The position numbers were made by a program, and so were the translations under genes. The notes under the pieces were generated by a model. The model was given only the letters and a program-made list of their open reading frames with translations, was not told the origin of the DNA and made no database searches. Positions 24,519 to 32,807 of a stretch of DNA of 64,000 nt are shown here, piece after piece. This stretch comes from Aldehydirespirator sp965117015 (GTDB taxonomy: Bacteria > Actinomycetota > Acidimicrobiia > Acidimicrobiales > Aldehydirespiratoraceae): NCBI GenBank assembly GCA_965117015.1, contig OZ220747.1, positions 124,001-188,000 of the forward strand, given 5' to 3'. Within the stretch, counting starts at the first letter, position 1; each line of letters opens with the position of its first letter.

Positions 24519-25631
24519 CTACGCCCAGATAGACCTCACGCCAGCGCGCAGGTCGTTGAGGGTGCCGGTGCGCACCGCGGTGCGCACCTGATCCATGAGG
24601 CGCAGCAACCAGGCCAGGTTGTGCAGGGTGATGAGCCGGGCCGCGGTCGGCTCACGGGCGGCCAGCAAATGGCGGAGGTAGCCGCGCGACCACCGGCCGG
24701 CCGGGCTCTCGGGAAACGACGGATCGAGCGGCTCATCGCTACCGGCATGGCGAGCCGCAGCCAGGTTGTAACGGCCCGCGCCGGACAGGACCGTGCCGTG
24801 ACGACCGAGACGGGCCGGCAGGACGCAGTCGAACATGTCCACACCCCGCGCCACCGACTCCACGAGGCCCACAGGGTCGCCCAGACCCATGAAGTAGCGG
24901 GGCCGGTCGGCGGGAAGAGGAGCCGTGCACGCGTCGAGTGCGTCGAGCATCGCCGGTTGATCCTCGCCCACCGACAGCCCGCCCACCGCGTAGCCGTCGA
25001 ACCCGACCTCCAGGGTGCGTTGGGCCGACTCCAGCCGCAGGGCCGCGTCCGCGCCGCCCTGCACGATGCCGAACTGGCACTGGCGCCGGGCCGCGTCCGG
25101 GTGGGCCAGGAAGGCGTCGCGGCCCCGCCGGGCCCAGAGGGCGGTGCGGCGGACCGCTTCGGAGAGAACCTCTCGATCGGCCACCGCCGAGGGGCACACG
25201 TCGAGCACCATGGTGATGTCGGCGCCGATCAGAGCTTGCAGACGTACGGCGTCCTCTGGCGTGAGCCGGCAAGTCGAGCCGTCGTACACCGACCTGAAGC
25301 TGGCCCCGTCGTCGTCCACTTCCGGGTCGAGCGAATAGATCTGGTAGCCGCCGGAATCGGTGAGCACCTGGCCCGACCAGGCCGCGAATCCGTGGATCCC
25401 GCCGAGCTGAGCCACGGTCTCCGCGCCGGGACGCAGCATCAGGTGGTAGGTGTTGGCCAGCACCACCTCCACGCCCAGTTCCTCCAGGTCGCCCGAGTGA
25501 AGGTGCGGAACCGCCCCCCGGGTGCCGACCGGCATGAAGCAGGGAGTCGAGAACGTTCCCCGCGGCGTGGTCACCGTGCCGGCGCGGGCCGCGCCGTCGG
25601 TCGCTTCGACCGTGAAGACGGCCGCCGTCAC
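24519..25631 (-). CDS. tgt: tRNA-guanine(34) transglycosylase lacking the zinc-site cysteines
   Basis: 370 aa from the GTG at 25631, which overlaps the queA stop as GTGA. Catalytic elements are intact: LTDSGGYQIYSL (general-acid Asp), ITMVLDVCP, GGLSVGED and the nucleophile region GVDMFDCVLPARLGRHG. In typical Tgt the segment PLDPDCDCYTC and a later His bind structural zinc. Here it reads PLDPSFPESPA (residues 301-311), so the three Cys positions are Phe306, Glu308 and Ala311, while His337 (TLHNL) remains. The reading frame and both flanks are undisturbed, so this is not a frameshift. Tgt exchanges guanine for preQ1 in the anticodon of GUN tRNAs, and QueA acts next. A preserved function with altered stabilisation of the C-terminal subdomain, or a different substrate base, is possible. 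Confidence 0.9.
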   Translation of the reverse strand: MTAAVFTVEATDGAARAGTVTTPRGTFSTPCFMPVGTRGAVPHLHSGDLEELGVEVVLANTYHLMLRPGAETVAQLGGIHGFAAWSGQVLTDSGGYQIYSLDPEVDDDGASFRSVYDGSTCRLTPEDAVRLQALIGADITMVLDVCPSAVADREVLSEAVRRTALWARRGRDAFLAHPDAARRQCQFGIVQGGADAALRLESAQRTLEVGFDGYAVGGLSVGEDQPAMLDALDACTAPLPADRPRYFMGLGDPVGLVESVARGVDMFDCVLPARLGRHGTVLSGAGRYNLAAARHAGSDEPLDPSFPESPAGRWSRGYLRHLLAAREPTAARLITLHNLAWLLRLMDQVRTAVRTGTLNDLRAGVRSIWA

Positions 25632-26701
25632 ATCGACTCCAGGCCCGGCTCGGAGCGGGACACGAACATGGCGTCGCCGAAGGACAGGAACCGGTAGCCG
25701 TGTTCGAGAGCGGCGGCGTACAGGGTTCGCCAGCGAGGCCCGATGAAGGCGTCGAGCAGGCACAGGAGAGTGGAGCGGGGCAGGTGGAAGTTGGTCATCA
25801 GTGCGTCGACGACGCGCCACTCGTACGGCCTGCGGATGAACAGACTGCTGTGTCCGGACGCCTCTCCGGTCGCGGCCCACGTCTCCAGGCAGCGCACAAC
25901 CGTGGTTCCCACCGCCACCACCCGCCGGGCTCGCGACAGCGCCTGCTGTGCGTCGGCTGGCACGCGGTAGTGCTCGGTGTGCATGTCGTGGTCTTCAAGG
26001 CGGTCCGCGGTGATGGGCCGGAAGGTGTCGAGACCCACGGCCAACTCCACCGCAACGACCTCGGCACCAGCCTCGCGCACGCGGTCCAGCAGACCGGCGG
26101 TGAAGTGCAGGCCCGCGGTCGGGGCCGCGGCGGAAGCGGGCCTGCGGGCAAATACCGTCTGGTACCGCTCGGGGTCATCGATGTCATCGAGGATGTAGGG
26201 CGGCAGCGGCACAGACCCGATGCCGTCGAGCACGTCCAGCAGCGGCCGCTCGCCGCAGTGGACCCGCACGATGCGCCGCCCCTCCCCGAGGTCGTCGCAG
26301 ATCTCGACTCCGACCTGGCCGTCACCCCGACCCGTGCCGGCGCCTGGCCCGGCACTCTCGATGTCGGGAACCACCGTCTCTCCGGGTCTCAGGCGCCGCG
26401 AGGGGCGTACTAGAGCCTCCCAGTCGCCGCCGCCTCGGTCACGCAACAGCAGTACCTCGACCGCACCACCGGTCGCCCGGCGCATCCGCAGACGGGCCGG
26501 CAGTACGCGGGTGTCGTTGACCACCACGGCATCGCCTGAGCCGACCAACTCGGGCAGGTCGCTGACATGACGGTGCGAGACGCCCTCGGCACCGTCAACC
26601 AGCAGCCGCGCCCGGTCGCGCTCACGCAGCGGCGTCTGCGCGATGGCCTCGGGTGGCAGGTCGTAGTCGAGGTCGGCCGGAATGGTCGGCGGCGCCGTCA
26701 C
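25628..26701 (-). CDS. queA: S-adenosylmethionine:tRNA ribosyltransferase-isomerase
   Basis: 357 aa. DYDLPPEAIAQTPLRERDRARLLV, VVVNDTRVLPARLRMRRATG, PTAGLHFTAGLLDRV, ELAVGLDTFRPI and the C-terminal VDALMTNFHLPRSTLLCLL are all QueA signatures. It transfers ribose from AdoMet to preQ1 in tRNA, making epoxyqueuosine. It is translationally coupled to the zinc-less tgt, suggesting that the queuosine step order is retained. ruvB lies 30 bp upstream. Confidence 0.94.
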   Translation of the reverse strand: MTAPPTIPADLDYDLPPEAIAQTPLRERDRARLLVDGAEGVSHRHVSDLPELVGSGDAVVVNDTRVLPARLRMRRATGGAVEVLLLRDRGGGDWEALVRPSRRLRPGETVVPDIESAGPGAGTGRGDGQVGVEICDDLGEGRRIVRVHCGERPLLDVLDGIGSVPLPPYILDDIDDPERYQTVFARRPASAAAPTAGLHFTAGLLDRVREAGAEVVAVELAVGLDTFRPITADRLEDHDMHTEHYRVPADAQQALSRARRVVAVGTTVVRCLETWAATGEASGHSSLFIRRPYEWRVVDALMTNFHLPRSTLLCLLDAFIGPRWRTLYAAALEHGYRFLSFGDAMFVSRSEPGLESM

Positions 26702-26731
26702 GACCCTGAAGGGTATGGCCGGCCCCGGGGT

Positions 26732-27832
26732 TCAGGAGAACAGGCCCGGGTGGGTGTCCGGGTCTGACTGAGGTGCCTCCAGGCCGAGGTGCACCCACGC
26801 CGCGGGGGTGGCCACCCTGCCCCGGGGCGTGCGCATCAGCAGGCCCTGCTGGATCAGGTAGGGCTCGTAGACGTCTTCGACCGTCTCGGTCGGCTCGCTG
26901 ACCGCTATGGCCAGGGTGGACAACCCGACGGGACCGCCGCCGAAGTTGCGGCACAGAGCCTCCAGCACCGACCTGGAGGCCCGGTCGAGTCCCATCTCGT
27001 CCACCCCGAAGAAGGCCAGGCCGTCGGCCGCGACCGTCGAGTCGATGCGGCCGTCGCGATGCACCTCGGCGAAGTCGCGCACCTGGCGCAACAGTCGGTT
27101 GGCGATGCGGGGCGTGCCCCTGGCCCTCCGAGCGATCTCGGCCGCGCCGCCGGCATCGGTGTCCACTTCGAGGATCCCCGCGGTGCGCGCCACGATCGAC
27201 ACGAGGTCGTCGACGGTGTAGAAGTCGAGCCGGGCTACCAGCCCGAACCGGTCGCGCAGCGGTCCGGTGATGAGACCGGTGCGGGTGGTGGCGCCGACCA
27301 GCGTGAACGGGGCCAGGTCCAGCGGGATGGAGCGGGCCGCGGGGCCCTTGCCGAGCACGATGTCGATGCGGAAGTCCTCCATGGCCGGATACAGGACCTC
27401 CTCGACGGGTCGGGGCAGGCGGTGGATCTCGTCGATGAACAGGACGTCACCGGGCTCGAGCTTGGTGAGCATGGCCGCCAAGTCACCGGCCCGCTCAAGG
27501 GCGGGCCCCGAGGTGGTCTGCAGATGGGCGCCGAGTTCGTTGGCGACGATGTGGGCCAGGGTGGTCTTTCCCAGTCCCGGCGGCCCGGCGAAGAGCAGGT
27601 GGTCGACAGGCTCGCGGCGCTTGCGAGCCGCGCCCAGCAGCACATCGAGATGGCCCTTCAGCTCACCCTGGCCGACGAACTCCTCGAGGCTGCGGGGACG
27701 CAGCGCCGCTTCGCCGAGCCGGTCGGCCGGCTGCGGATCCGGCGACAGCAGCTCATCCGGGTCGGCCGCGGGCGCCGGGGCGGCGCCGTTGCCATCGCCC
27801 GAGGGTCGGGCCAGTGTCTCGGAGCGGGTCAT
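26732..27832 (-). CDS. ruvB: Holliday junction branch migration helicase RuvB
   Basis: 366 aa. ALRPRSLEEFVGQGELKGHL, Walker A LFAGPPGLGKTTLAHIVANE, Walker B VLFIDEIHRLPRPVEEVLYP, sensor ATTRTGLITGPLRDRFGL, and the C-terminal winged helix with YEPYLIQQGLLMRTPRGRV. RuvB hexamers drive branch migration with RuvA. It is 17 bp after ruvA in a complete ruvC-ruvA-ruvB operon. Confidence 0.97.
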   Translation of the reverse strand: MTRSETLARPSGDGNGAAPAPAADPDELLSPDPQPADRLGEAALRPRSLEEFVGQGELKGHLDVLLGAARKRREPVDHLLFAGPPGLGKTTLAHIVANELGAHLQTTSGPALERAGDLAAMLTKLEPGDVLFIDEIHRLPRPVEEVLYPAMEDFRIDIVLGKGPAARSIPLDLAPFTLVGATTRTGLITGPLRDRFGLVARLDFYTVDDLVSIVARTAGILEVDTDAGGAAEIARRARGTPRIANRLLRQVRDFAEVHRDGRIDSTVAADGLAFFGVDEMGLDRASRSVLEALCRNFGGGPVGLSTLAIAVSEPTETVEDVYEPYLIQQGLLMRTPRGRVATPAAWVHLGLEAPQSDPDTHPGLFS

Positions 27833-27849
27833 GCTCGGCTCCCCTCCCC

Positions 27850-28464
27850 TCAGGCAGCCACACCGGCCAGGCGCCGCAACGCCTCGCGCAGCAGCCGGCC
27901 GGCGTCATCGCCCGCGGGCAGCTCAGCCAGCACGCCCTTGATCTCCTCCGTGCCGTAGCCCAGACCGTCGAGCGCGGCACGCACGTCGGTGCGGGCGTCG
28001 TCGTGGGCAGTGGGCACGGCCGCGACGTCATCAGCGCCCGGTGGTGCGTCCGCCTCGGGCAGATGCAGGCGGGACTTGAGCTCGACCAGCAGTCGCACCG
28101 CGGTCTTGGTGCCCACCCCCGGCACCAGGCACATCATGTCGACATCATCCTCGGCCACCGCCCGGCGCAGGGCGTCGGGATGGTGGACGGCCAGGATCGA
28201 CAGCGCCAGGGTCGGCCCCACGCCGCGGGCGCCGACCAGCGCCTCGAAGGTCCGCCGCTCGTCCAGGGTGGAGAAGCCGTAGAGCGTCTGGGCGTCCTCG
28301 CGCACGATGTGGCTGACATGGAGGAACACCTCCGAGCCCATCTGAGCCGCGGCCGCGGCCGTCCGAGGCGTGGCCTGCAACCGGTAGCCGATCCCGGACA
28401 CCTCCACCAGGAGCTCGGCGTCCGCTGAACGCGCCAGAAGCTGACCCCGAAGCGACCCGATCAT
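27850..28464 (-). CDS. ruvA: Holliday junction DNA-binding protein RuvA
   Basis: 204 aa from the ATG at 28464, overlapping the ruvC stop as ATGA and giving the canonical MIGSLRGQLL start. Domain I is an OB fold (VEVSGIGYRLQATPRT); two helix-hairpin-helix motifs follow (LVGARGVGPTLALSIL, LVPGVGTKTAVRLLVELKSR), and a C-terminal RuvB-contact domain (DVRAALDGLGYGTEEIKGVL) is joined by a flexible linker. It clamps four-way junctions. Confidence 0.96.
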   Translation of the reverse strand: MIGSLRGQLLARSADAELLVEVSGIGYRLQATPRTAAAAAQMGSEVFLHVSHIVREDAQTLYGFSTLDERRTFEALVGARGVGPTLALSILAVHHPDALRRAVAEDDVDMMCLVPGVGTKTAVRLLVELKSRLHLPEADAPPGADDVAAVPTAHDDARTDVRAALDGLGYGTEEIKGVLAELPAGDDAGRLLREALRRLAGVAA

Positions 28465-28976
28465 CGGGCACTGCCTGCGGCCACGGCCCGGCGACTCGCT
28501 GCCGCGGGCGGACCGGTACGGGCCAGGTGACAAAGAGCGACGGCCACTGCGTCGGCGGCGTCGGCGGGTCGCAGCAGTTCGGTGAGCCCGAGCAGCACCC
28601 GCACCATTTCGGCGATCTCCTGCTTGTCGGCGCCGCCCCAGCCGGCCACCGCCTCCTTCACCTCGTTCGGCGAGTACTCCACCACCTCGCAGCCGGCTGC
28701 GGCCGACTCGGCCAGCACCACCCCGACGGCTTGCCCGACGGACATGGCCGTGGCCACGTTGCGCTGGAACAGCACCCGCTCCACCGCGACCACGTCCGGC
28801 TTCAGTTCTGCGATCAACGACCGGATGTCGGCCTGCAGCTCGGCCAGCCGCGACGCCCGGTCCATCTCCGCGGGCGTGACCAGGACGCCGGCCGCCTCAG
28901 CGGTGGGCCGGCGCCCGTGCCGGACCGCGCCGTAGCCGCAGCGCGACAGTCCCGGGTCGATACCCAATACGAACAC
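28461..28976 (-). CDS. ruvC: Crossover junction endodeoxyribonuclease RuvC
   Basis: 171 aa. The four acidic active-site positions are visible: VLGIDPGLSRCGYG (Asp7), VVAVERVLFQRNVATAMSVG (Glu), and DAADAVAVALCHL near the C-terminus (two Asp). It resolves Holliday junctions by symmetric nicking. It is the promoter-proximal gene of ruvCAB, 43 bp after yebC. Confidence 0.95.
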   Translation of the reverse strand: MFVLGIDPGLSRCGYGAVRHGRRPTAEAAGVLVTPAEMDRASRLAELQADIRSLIAELKPDVVAVERVLFQRNVATAMSVGQAVGVVLAESAAAGCEVVEYSPNEVKEAVAGWGGADKQEIAEMVRVLLGLTELLRPADAADAVAVALCHLARTGPPAAASRRAVAAGSAR

Positions 28977-29019
28977 ATGCGCGACTCTATTGGAGACTTG
29001 CCGCCGGGCCGCGGATGGG

Positions 29020-29772
29020 CTAGCTGGCCAGTGCCTCCATGAGGTTGTCGCCTATGTCGAAGTTGCTGTGCACGTCCTGCACGTCATCCAGGTCGTCGAT
29101 CAGGTCCATCAGCTTCAGCACCTGGCTGGCGATGCCGGGCTCGGTCACGGGCACGGTGCTAGTGGGCAGCATGGTGAGATCGGCACTCTCGAAGGTGATC
29201 TCGGCTGCCGCCAGCGCATCGCGCACGGCATTGAGGTCGCCGGGCTCGGTGGTGACCCGCCACATGTCGCCCTCACCCTCCAGATCCTCGGCCCCGGCGT
29301 CGAGCACCACCATCATCAGATCGTCCTCACCGGCCGCCGAAGACGGGACGAGCACGACGCCCTTGCGCTCGAACTGCCAGGCCACCGAGCCCGGCTCGGC
29401 CAGCGACCCGCCGTTGCGGGCAAGGGTGCTGCGCACCTCGCTGCCGGTGCGGTTGCGGTTGTCGGTGAGGCACTCGATGTAGAGGGCCACCCCGCCCGGC
29501 GCGTACCCCTCGTAGGTGACCGACTCGTAGCTGACCCCCTCGAGCTCGCCAGTGCCCCGCTTGACGGCCCGCTCGATGGTGTCGAGCGGGACCGAGTTGT
29601 CGCGGGCCTTCTGGTACATGGTCCGCAGGGTGGGGTTGGCGTCGGGGTCCCCGCCCCCCTGGCGGGCCGCCACCTCGACCTGCTTGATGAGCTTGGCGAA
29701 CAGCTTGCCCCGCTTGGCGTCGGCCGCCCCCTTGCGGTGCTTGATAGTCGCCCACTTGCTGTGCCCACTCAC
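29020..29772 (-). CDS. yebC: YebC/PmpR family transcriptional or translational regulator
   Basis: 250 aa from the GTG at 29772, giving the canonical SGHSKWATIKHRKGAADAKR start. Further marks are NPTLRTMYQKARDNSVPLDT, YEGYAPGGVALYIECLTDNR and GSVAWQFERKGVVLV. YebC proteins were described as DNA-binding regulators and more recently as factors that help ribosomes through difficult (for example polyproline) sequences. It stands just before ruvCAB, as in most bacteria. Confidence 0.94.
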   Translation of the reverse strand: MSGHSKWATIKHRKGAADAKRGKLFAKLIKQVEVAARQGGGDPDANPTLRTMYQKARDNSVPLDTIERAVKRGTGELEGVSYESVTYEGYAPGGVALYIECLTDNRNRTGSEVRSTLARNGGSLAEPGSVAWQFERKGVVLVPSSAAGEDDLMMVVLDAGAEDLEGEGDMWRVTTEPGDLNAVRDALAAAEITFESADLTMLPTSTVPVTEPGIASQVLKLMDLIDDLDDVQDVHSNFDIGDNLMEALAS

Positions 29773-29788
29773 AGCCCGGAGACTACTG

Positions 29789-30361
29789 CTACAAGTCGGC
29801 CAGGAAACGGGCGTGCAGACGGCCGTCGTCCGACAACTCGGGATGGAAGGCCGCAACCGTGGCCCGGCCGGTTCGGCACAGCACCGGTCGCCCGTCGTGG
29901 CGGGCCAGCACTTCCACTCCGGGGCCGACCCGCTCCACTACCGGTGCGCGGATGAACACCGCATGGAAGGGTGTCTCGAGGCCGTCGACGGCGATATCGG
30001 CCTCGAAGCTCTCGATCTGCGTGCCGTAGGCGTTGCGGCGCACGGTGATGTCCACCAGCCCCAGGGAGTGTTGATCGGCTCGCCCGTCGACCACCTCCGC
30101 GGCCAGCAGGATCATCCCCGCGCAGGTTCCCAGCACGCCCATGCCGCCATCGAGGCGCTCTGTGAGAGGCTCGAGCAGCCCGGAGCGCTCCAGAAGCATC
30201 GACATGGTGGTCGACTCGCCGCCGGGCATGACCAGCGCGTCGACCGCGGCGAGCTGCTCCGCCGTGCGGATCTCGTCGGCACGGACGCCGAGGCGCTCAA
30301 GGATGGCGGCGTGGGCGGCGAACCCCCCTTGCAGGGCGAGCACGCCGACGCGCGGCTTCAC
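29789..30361 (-). CDS. pdxT: Pyridoxal 5'-phosphate synthase glutaminase subunit PdxT
   Basis: 190 aa from the GTG at 30361 that overlaps the pdxS stop as GTGA. RVGVLALQGGFAAHAAILER opens the protein; LVMPGGESTTMSML, the nucleophile in LGTCAGMILLA, and the FHPEL His/Glu complete the class I glutaminase triad. It supplies ammonia to PdxS for de novo vitamin B6 synthesis. Confidence 0.95.
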   Translation of the reverse strand: MKPRVGVLALQGGFAAHAAILERLGVRADEIRTAEQLAAVDALVMPGGESTTMSMLLERSGLLEPLTERLDGGMGVLGTCAGMILLAAEVVDGRADQHSLGLVDITVRRNAYGTQIESFEADIAVDGLETPFHAVFIRAPVVERVGPGVEVLARHDGRPVLCRTGRATVAAFHPELSDDGRLHARFLADL

Positions 30362-31269
30362 CAACCCCGTTCGGCCATCTTCGTGGTGAGGTCGGCAGTC
30401 TCGAGGCCGGCCATGGCTTCGCCGAGCCCTGAGCTGATCTTGGCCAGGATCTCCGGGTCGCGGTAGTGCGTGACCGCCTCGACGATGGCCGAGGCCATCT
30501 TGGGCGGATTGGAGCTCTTGAAGATTCCCGACCCGACGAAGGCCGCCTCGGCGCCGAGTTGCATCACCAGCGAGGCATCCGCCGGGGTGGCGATGCCGCC
30601 CGCGCAGAACAACGGCACCGGCAGCCATCCCGTGTTGGCGATCTCCTGCACCAGCGGCAGCGGCGCCCGCAGCTGCTTGGCCCACTCGAACAACTCGGCC
30701 TCGTCTCCCGCGGCGGCGATGCGGCGCATGTCGCCCACGATCGAACGCAGGTGGCGGACGGCCTCCACGATGTTGCCCGTACCGGCCTCCCCCTTGGATC
30801 GGATCATGCAGGCGCCCTCGCTGATGCGGCGCAGCGCCTCGCCGAGGTTGGTGGCACCGCAGACGAACGGCACCGTGAACGCCCACTTGTCGATGTGGTG
30901 GGCCTCGTCGGCGGGCGTGAGGACCTCGGACTCGTCCACATAGTCCACGCCGAGGGCCTGAAGGATCTGAGCCTCGGCGAAGTGGCCGATCCGGGTCTTG
31001 GCCATCACCGGGATGCTGACTGCGGCCATGATGCTCTGGATCATCTCGGGATCGGACATCCGCGAGACGCCGCCGTGGGCCCGGATGTCGGAGGGCACCC
31101 GCTCGAGCGCCATCACCGAGACGGCGCCGGCGTCCTCGGCTATCCGGGCATGCTCGGGGGTGACGACGTCCATGATCACGCCGCCCTTGAGCATCTCGGC
31201 CAGGCCCCGCTTCACGAGCGTTGTGCCGGTTGTTGCGTCGGAACTGGGAGTGCCGGACATGACAGCCAT
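30358..31269 (-). CDS. pdxS: Pyridoxal 5'-phosphate synthase lyase subunit PdxS
   Basis: 303 aa from the ATG at 31269, chosen because GGGGAAG lies about 6 bases upstream; a GTG at 31302 is also open. KRGLAEMLKGGVIMDVVTPE, the lysine in VMAKTRIGHFAEAQIL, IRSKGEAGTGNIVEAVRHLR and LFCAGGIATPADASLVMQLG are diagnostic. It condenses ribose 5-phosphate, glyceraldehyde 3-phosphate and ammonia to PLP. One copy of a dispersed 27-bp sequence overlaps its leader. Confidence 0.96.
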   Translation of the reverse strand: MAVMSGTPSSDATTGTTLVKRGLAEMLKGGVIMDVVTPEHARIAEDAGAVSVMALERVPSDIRAHGGVSRMSDPEMIQSIMAAVSIPVMAKTRIGHFAEAQILQALGVDYVDESEVLTPADEAHHIDKWAFTVPFVCGATNLGEALRRISEGACMIRSKGEAGTGNIVEAVRHLRSIVGDMRRIAAAGDEAELFEWAKQLRAPLPLVQEIANTGWLPVPLFCAGGIATPADASLVMQLGAEAAFVGSGIFKSSNPPKMASAIVEAVTHYRDPEILAKISSGLGEAMAGLETADLTTKMAERGW

Positions 31270-31278
31270 CCTAACTTC

Positions 31279-31305
31279 CCCGCTCTTGTTCGCTCCGCTC
31301 ACGAG
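31279..31305 (-). repeat. Dispersed 27-bp sequence, copy 1
   Basis: The 27 bases between pdxS and the DUF3048 gene match 44512-44538 at 25 of 27 positions; the shared core on the plus strand begins CCCGCTCTTGTTCGCT. Both copies sit in or next to intergenic gaps on otherwise unrelated genes. Confidence 0.6.
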
Positions 31306-32807
31306 GCCCCCCGGGCGTCGGCCAGCAGCTGGTTGCTCTCCGATGCCGTCAATACCGCCACCTCAGCCTGCGGCCAGGGCCTGCTGGTGTTGGCCAGCAG
31401 CAGCCAGGTGGAACCCGTCGACAAGGTGAGCGGATTCCCGGCCGCGTCGGTGAAGCGATAGCCGGCACGGCCCTCGGTGCGTTCCCAGACGGCTTCGTGA
31501 ACCGACCCGGCCGTGAGCACGAGCGCCTGGCCAGTGCCGTAGGAGAGGGCCTGCGGCGACCGGCGGTCGGCTGCCGATCGGCCGTAGGGCATCCACAGCA
31601 CGACCACATTGGCCGGCGCGATCTCCGCCACGCCGAAGTCGGTCTCGGTTGTGTGCAGGGTGCCGTCCTGGATGCGCACCCAGCCGCCCAGGACGTGGTC
31701 CCAGACGTGGGAGACCTCCTTGCCGTAGAGCGTCGTGTAGGCCACGGTGACACCGGCTGCGTCGTCCAGAGGCGGGGAGTTCGACGAGCCGTACTCGAAC
31801 AGCGCCGCCGGTGGGGTGTCGGGGATGCCACCGGGCAGCGTGTCCGGATCGCCGCCCCCCAGGTTCTCGTAGTGGAAGTACAGGTTGTGGGGCGCGGGCC
31901 GCGAGCGGTCGCGCCTGTACGGCGCGCCCATGCTCGCGGCTCCGATGTCGATCAGGGTTCCGGATCTTGCGGCGTCGCGCATCTCCCGTTGCACGGTGCT
32001 GTTGGCGCCGGATGAGGCCAGGTAGGGCGTAGCCAGGTCCGCGAGGATCTCGAAGTCGCTGGACCGGGCCGATCGCACCGGTCCGATCCGGCTGGGGATC
32101 TCGGAATGGAGAACGGCGATGAACCTGGTGAAGCCCGCCTCGACCAGCACCTCGTAGACAATGTCTGCGGCCGCTAGGCCGGCCTGGGGACGATCCTTGG
32201 AGTCTCCGTTCCCGATCTTCACGGCCAGGGCCCGTCGCTGGGCCAGGCTCAGGTCGGTGGTCAATGAGCCCGTGAGAGGTGCGATCGGACCGGTCACGAA
32301 GGGTTCGAGCACCCCGTCCCCGGTTGCGCCATGCCCCGAGGCGGCAGCCCCAGAGGCCGCACGCTGCGCCGCCCCCCCGTCAGCGGACCCTCCCTCGGAT
32401 ACCCCATCGTCGGCGGTCGCCTGCTCGGACGCGGCGCCCTGTGACGCTGCATCCTCTGAAGCTGCACCTTCGGCAGTTCCGGACGGCGCGGCCTCCGCCG
32501 CACCGGGCGAGCCGTCGGTCATTCCGCTGCCGGCGGCCCCGTCACCGACTGTGGCTCCTTCGCTTCCCGCCACGCTGGCCGGGCCGTTGTCGCTCTCCTG
32601 GTCATCGGCTTCGACAGTCGTGGAGGTGTCCTCGCTCGGAGTCAAGTCTGACGCGGGATCGAGCGATGCGACCGTCGGCTCCGCGCCCTGCGGGCTGCCG
32701 GAGCACGCCGCAGCCAGCGTCGCTGCGGCTGCCAGCACTACAACCAAGAGCGTCAACCTTCGGGCTCCGACGGTGCCCACCGGGCTCGCGCCGCGCCGCG
32801 CTGACAT
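31299..32807 (-). CDS. DUF3048 (YerB-like) lipoprotein
   Basis: 502 aa. Lipoprotein signal with lipobox LAAAC near residue 35, then about 130 residues of low-complexity Ala/Gly/Ser/Asp/Glu linker, then DUF3048: PLTGSLTTDLSLAQRRALAV, KIGNGDSKDRPQAGLAAADI, FTRFIAVLHSEIPSRIGPVR and ARSSDFEILADL. YerB-type proteins are surface lipoproteins of unknown biochemical role; some homologues are linked to cell envelope maintenance. It overlaps the M48-like gene by one base, and its stop overlaps the alternative pdxS GTG, so it may belong to the same transcript. Confidence 0.85.
   Translation of the reverse strand: MSARRGASPVGTVGARRLTLLVVVLAAAATLAAACSGSPQGAEPTVASLDPASDLTPSEDTSTTVEADDQESDNGPASVAGSEGATVGDGAAGSGMTDGSPGAAEAAPSGTAEGAASEDAASQGAASEQATADDGVSEGGSADGGAAQRAASGAAASGHGATGDGVLEPFVTGPIAPLTGSLTTDLSLAQRRALAVKIGNGDSKDRPQAGLAAADIVYEVLVEAGFTRFIAVLHSEIPSRIGPVRSARSSDFEILADLATPYLASSGANSTVQREMRDAARSGTLIDIGAASMGAPYRRDRSRPAPHNLYFHYENLGGGDPDTLPGGIPDTPPAALFEYGSSNSPPLDDAAGVTVAYTTLYGKEVSHVWDHVLGGWVRIQDGTLHTTETDFGVAEIAPANVVVLWMPYGRSAADRRSPQALSYGTGQALVLTAGSVHEAVWERTEGRAGYRFTDAAGNPLTLSTGSTWLLLANTSRPWPQAEVAVLTASESNQLLADARGAS

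Noticed and set aside
24519..25631. Frameshift or sequencing error as the cause of the missing zinc cysteines in Tgt
   Set aside because: The residues on both sides (EPLDP before, SRGYLRHL and TLHNL after) align without gaps in a single frame, so substitution is the simpler reading.
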